Shown piece after piece: positions 31,238 to 31,529 of a stretch of DNA of 31,529 nt. This stretch comes from an uncultured Eubacteriales bacterium (GTDB lineage Bacteria > Bacillota > Clostridia > Tissierellales > Peptoniphilaceae). The stretch covers positions 1 through 31,529 of the forward strand of contig UQBO01000017.1 of the NCBI GenBank assembly GCA_900539225.1, read 5' to 3'. Below the pieces are notes generated by a model, which was not told the DNA's origin, did no database searches, and saw only the letters and a program-made list of their open reading frames with translations. Each line of letters opens with the position of its first letter. The stretch's first letter is position 1. Both the position numbers and the translations under genes were made by a program.

Positions 31238-31270
31238 AATAAGATTCGCGCGTGAAACGATATTTGCGTT
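31238..31270 (+). repeat. Dispersed hairpin repeat, GATTCGCGCG type, copy 4
   Basis: AATAAGATTCGCGCGTGAAA followed by CGATATTTGCGTT; it matches copy 1 at 4155-4192 in order and orientation, with weaker outer pairing. Confidence 0.6.
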
Positions 31271-31456
31271 TAATGAATTGAATTAATTGTAAATAATCTA
31301 TTATCTAAAGCAAAAGTAGAACGATATTAAAAAGAGTTAAGAGCGGCGATGAATGAGCTGAGTAAGAAATATCCACTACTTGTAGTAGTGATAATATCAC
31401 TGATACACAAGTGTAAAAAGAATTTTAAAATTTTTTAAAAATATTCAAAAAAACCC

Positions 31457-31485
31457 TTGACAAATAAGATTTTAAATGGTAGAAT
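31457..31485 (+). promoter_or_regulatory. Strong promoter for a gene beyond the window
   Basis: TTGACA (31457-31462), 17-base spacer, TAGAAT (31480-31485). The gene it serves starts after the window end. Confidence 0.75.
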
Positions 31486-31529
31486 GGATAAGTCATCTGG
31501 AAAAACCATATGACAAGCAAAACTGAATA

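Larger units (their letters stand above)
30981..31529. other. Gene-free right end with repeats, a terminator and a promoter
   Basis: No supported gene in these 549 bases. In order: copy 2 of the 64-bp double-hairpin repeat (30987-31050), the lipA terminator (31047-31085), a palindrome-rich cluster (31084-31175, with CCCGACAT, GCCCGTCATACG and GCCCGTCAAATG), a hairpin repeat copy (31238-31270), a possible 29-codon ORF (31349-31438) without a convincing ribosome site, and a strong rightward promoter (31457-31485). Confidence 0.6.

Overview
The window is the replication-origin neighbourhood of a low-GC Gram-positive (Firmicutes) chromosome. Everything left of about 18 kb that is recognisable is on the minus strand, and everything right of 19.2 kb is on the plus strand, so transcription diverges from dnaA as expected for leading-strand genes on both replichores. 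Gene content (S-layer-homology surface protein, FTCD-type cyclohydrolase, rpmH-rnpA-yidD-yidC-jag, mnmE-mnmG-rsmG, parAB, dnaA-dnaN-yaaA-recF-gyrB-gyrA) suggests an anaerobic member of the Clostridia/Tissierellia, plausibly the Peptoniphilaceae. That placement is inference from gene families and order only.

Layout. 1-5.9 kb: a small putative membrane protein, a 1155-residue S-layer-type protein, a 1.3-kb gene-poor stretch holding a strong promoter, an apparent ~310-nt structured non-coding RNA and an array of GAGCGACAT repeats, then fchA. 6.3-8.8 kb: a parA-parB-(PhzF-like) operon. 8.8-11.0 kb: three parS sites, a lipoprotein gene and rsmG. 11-13.7 kb: a metallophosphoesterase overlapping mnmG, then mnmE. 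15.4-17.6 kb: the rpmH-rnpA-yidD-yidC-jag operon from a consensus promoter. 17.9-20.9 kb: oriC, with DnaA boxes on both sides of dnaA and a DnaA-trio-like AT-rich unwinding region between dnaA and dnaN. 20.9-31.0 kb: an uninterrupted run dnaN-yaaA-recF-gyrB-gyrA-rsbV-rsbW-sigB-lplA-lipA, with overlapping or nearly abutting genes from yaaA onward, ended by a terminator at 31.05 kb.

How it works together: the core is initiation (DnaA, oriC, DnaN), repair and topology (RecF, gyrase), segregation (ParA/ParB/parS), tRNA and rRNA modification (MnmE/MnmG/RsmG) and membrane-protein insertion (YidC/YidD/Jag with L34 and RNase P protein). Unusual additions are a partner-switching sigma-factor module directly behind gyrA whose anti-sigma protein lacks ATP-binding motifs, and a PhzF-like protein without the family's catalytic residues translated directly behind ParB.

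The most striking unexplained material is intergenic: several 100-180-nt foldback (inverted-repeat) elements, two of which keep a conserved loop while their stems differ in compensating ways; a 64-bp double-hairpin repeat in two copies 26.7 kb apart; a third repeat type in four copies; and the structured RNA candidate at 4.5-4.8 kb. No CRISPR array, tRNA, rRNA or transposase gene was seen.
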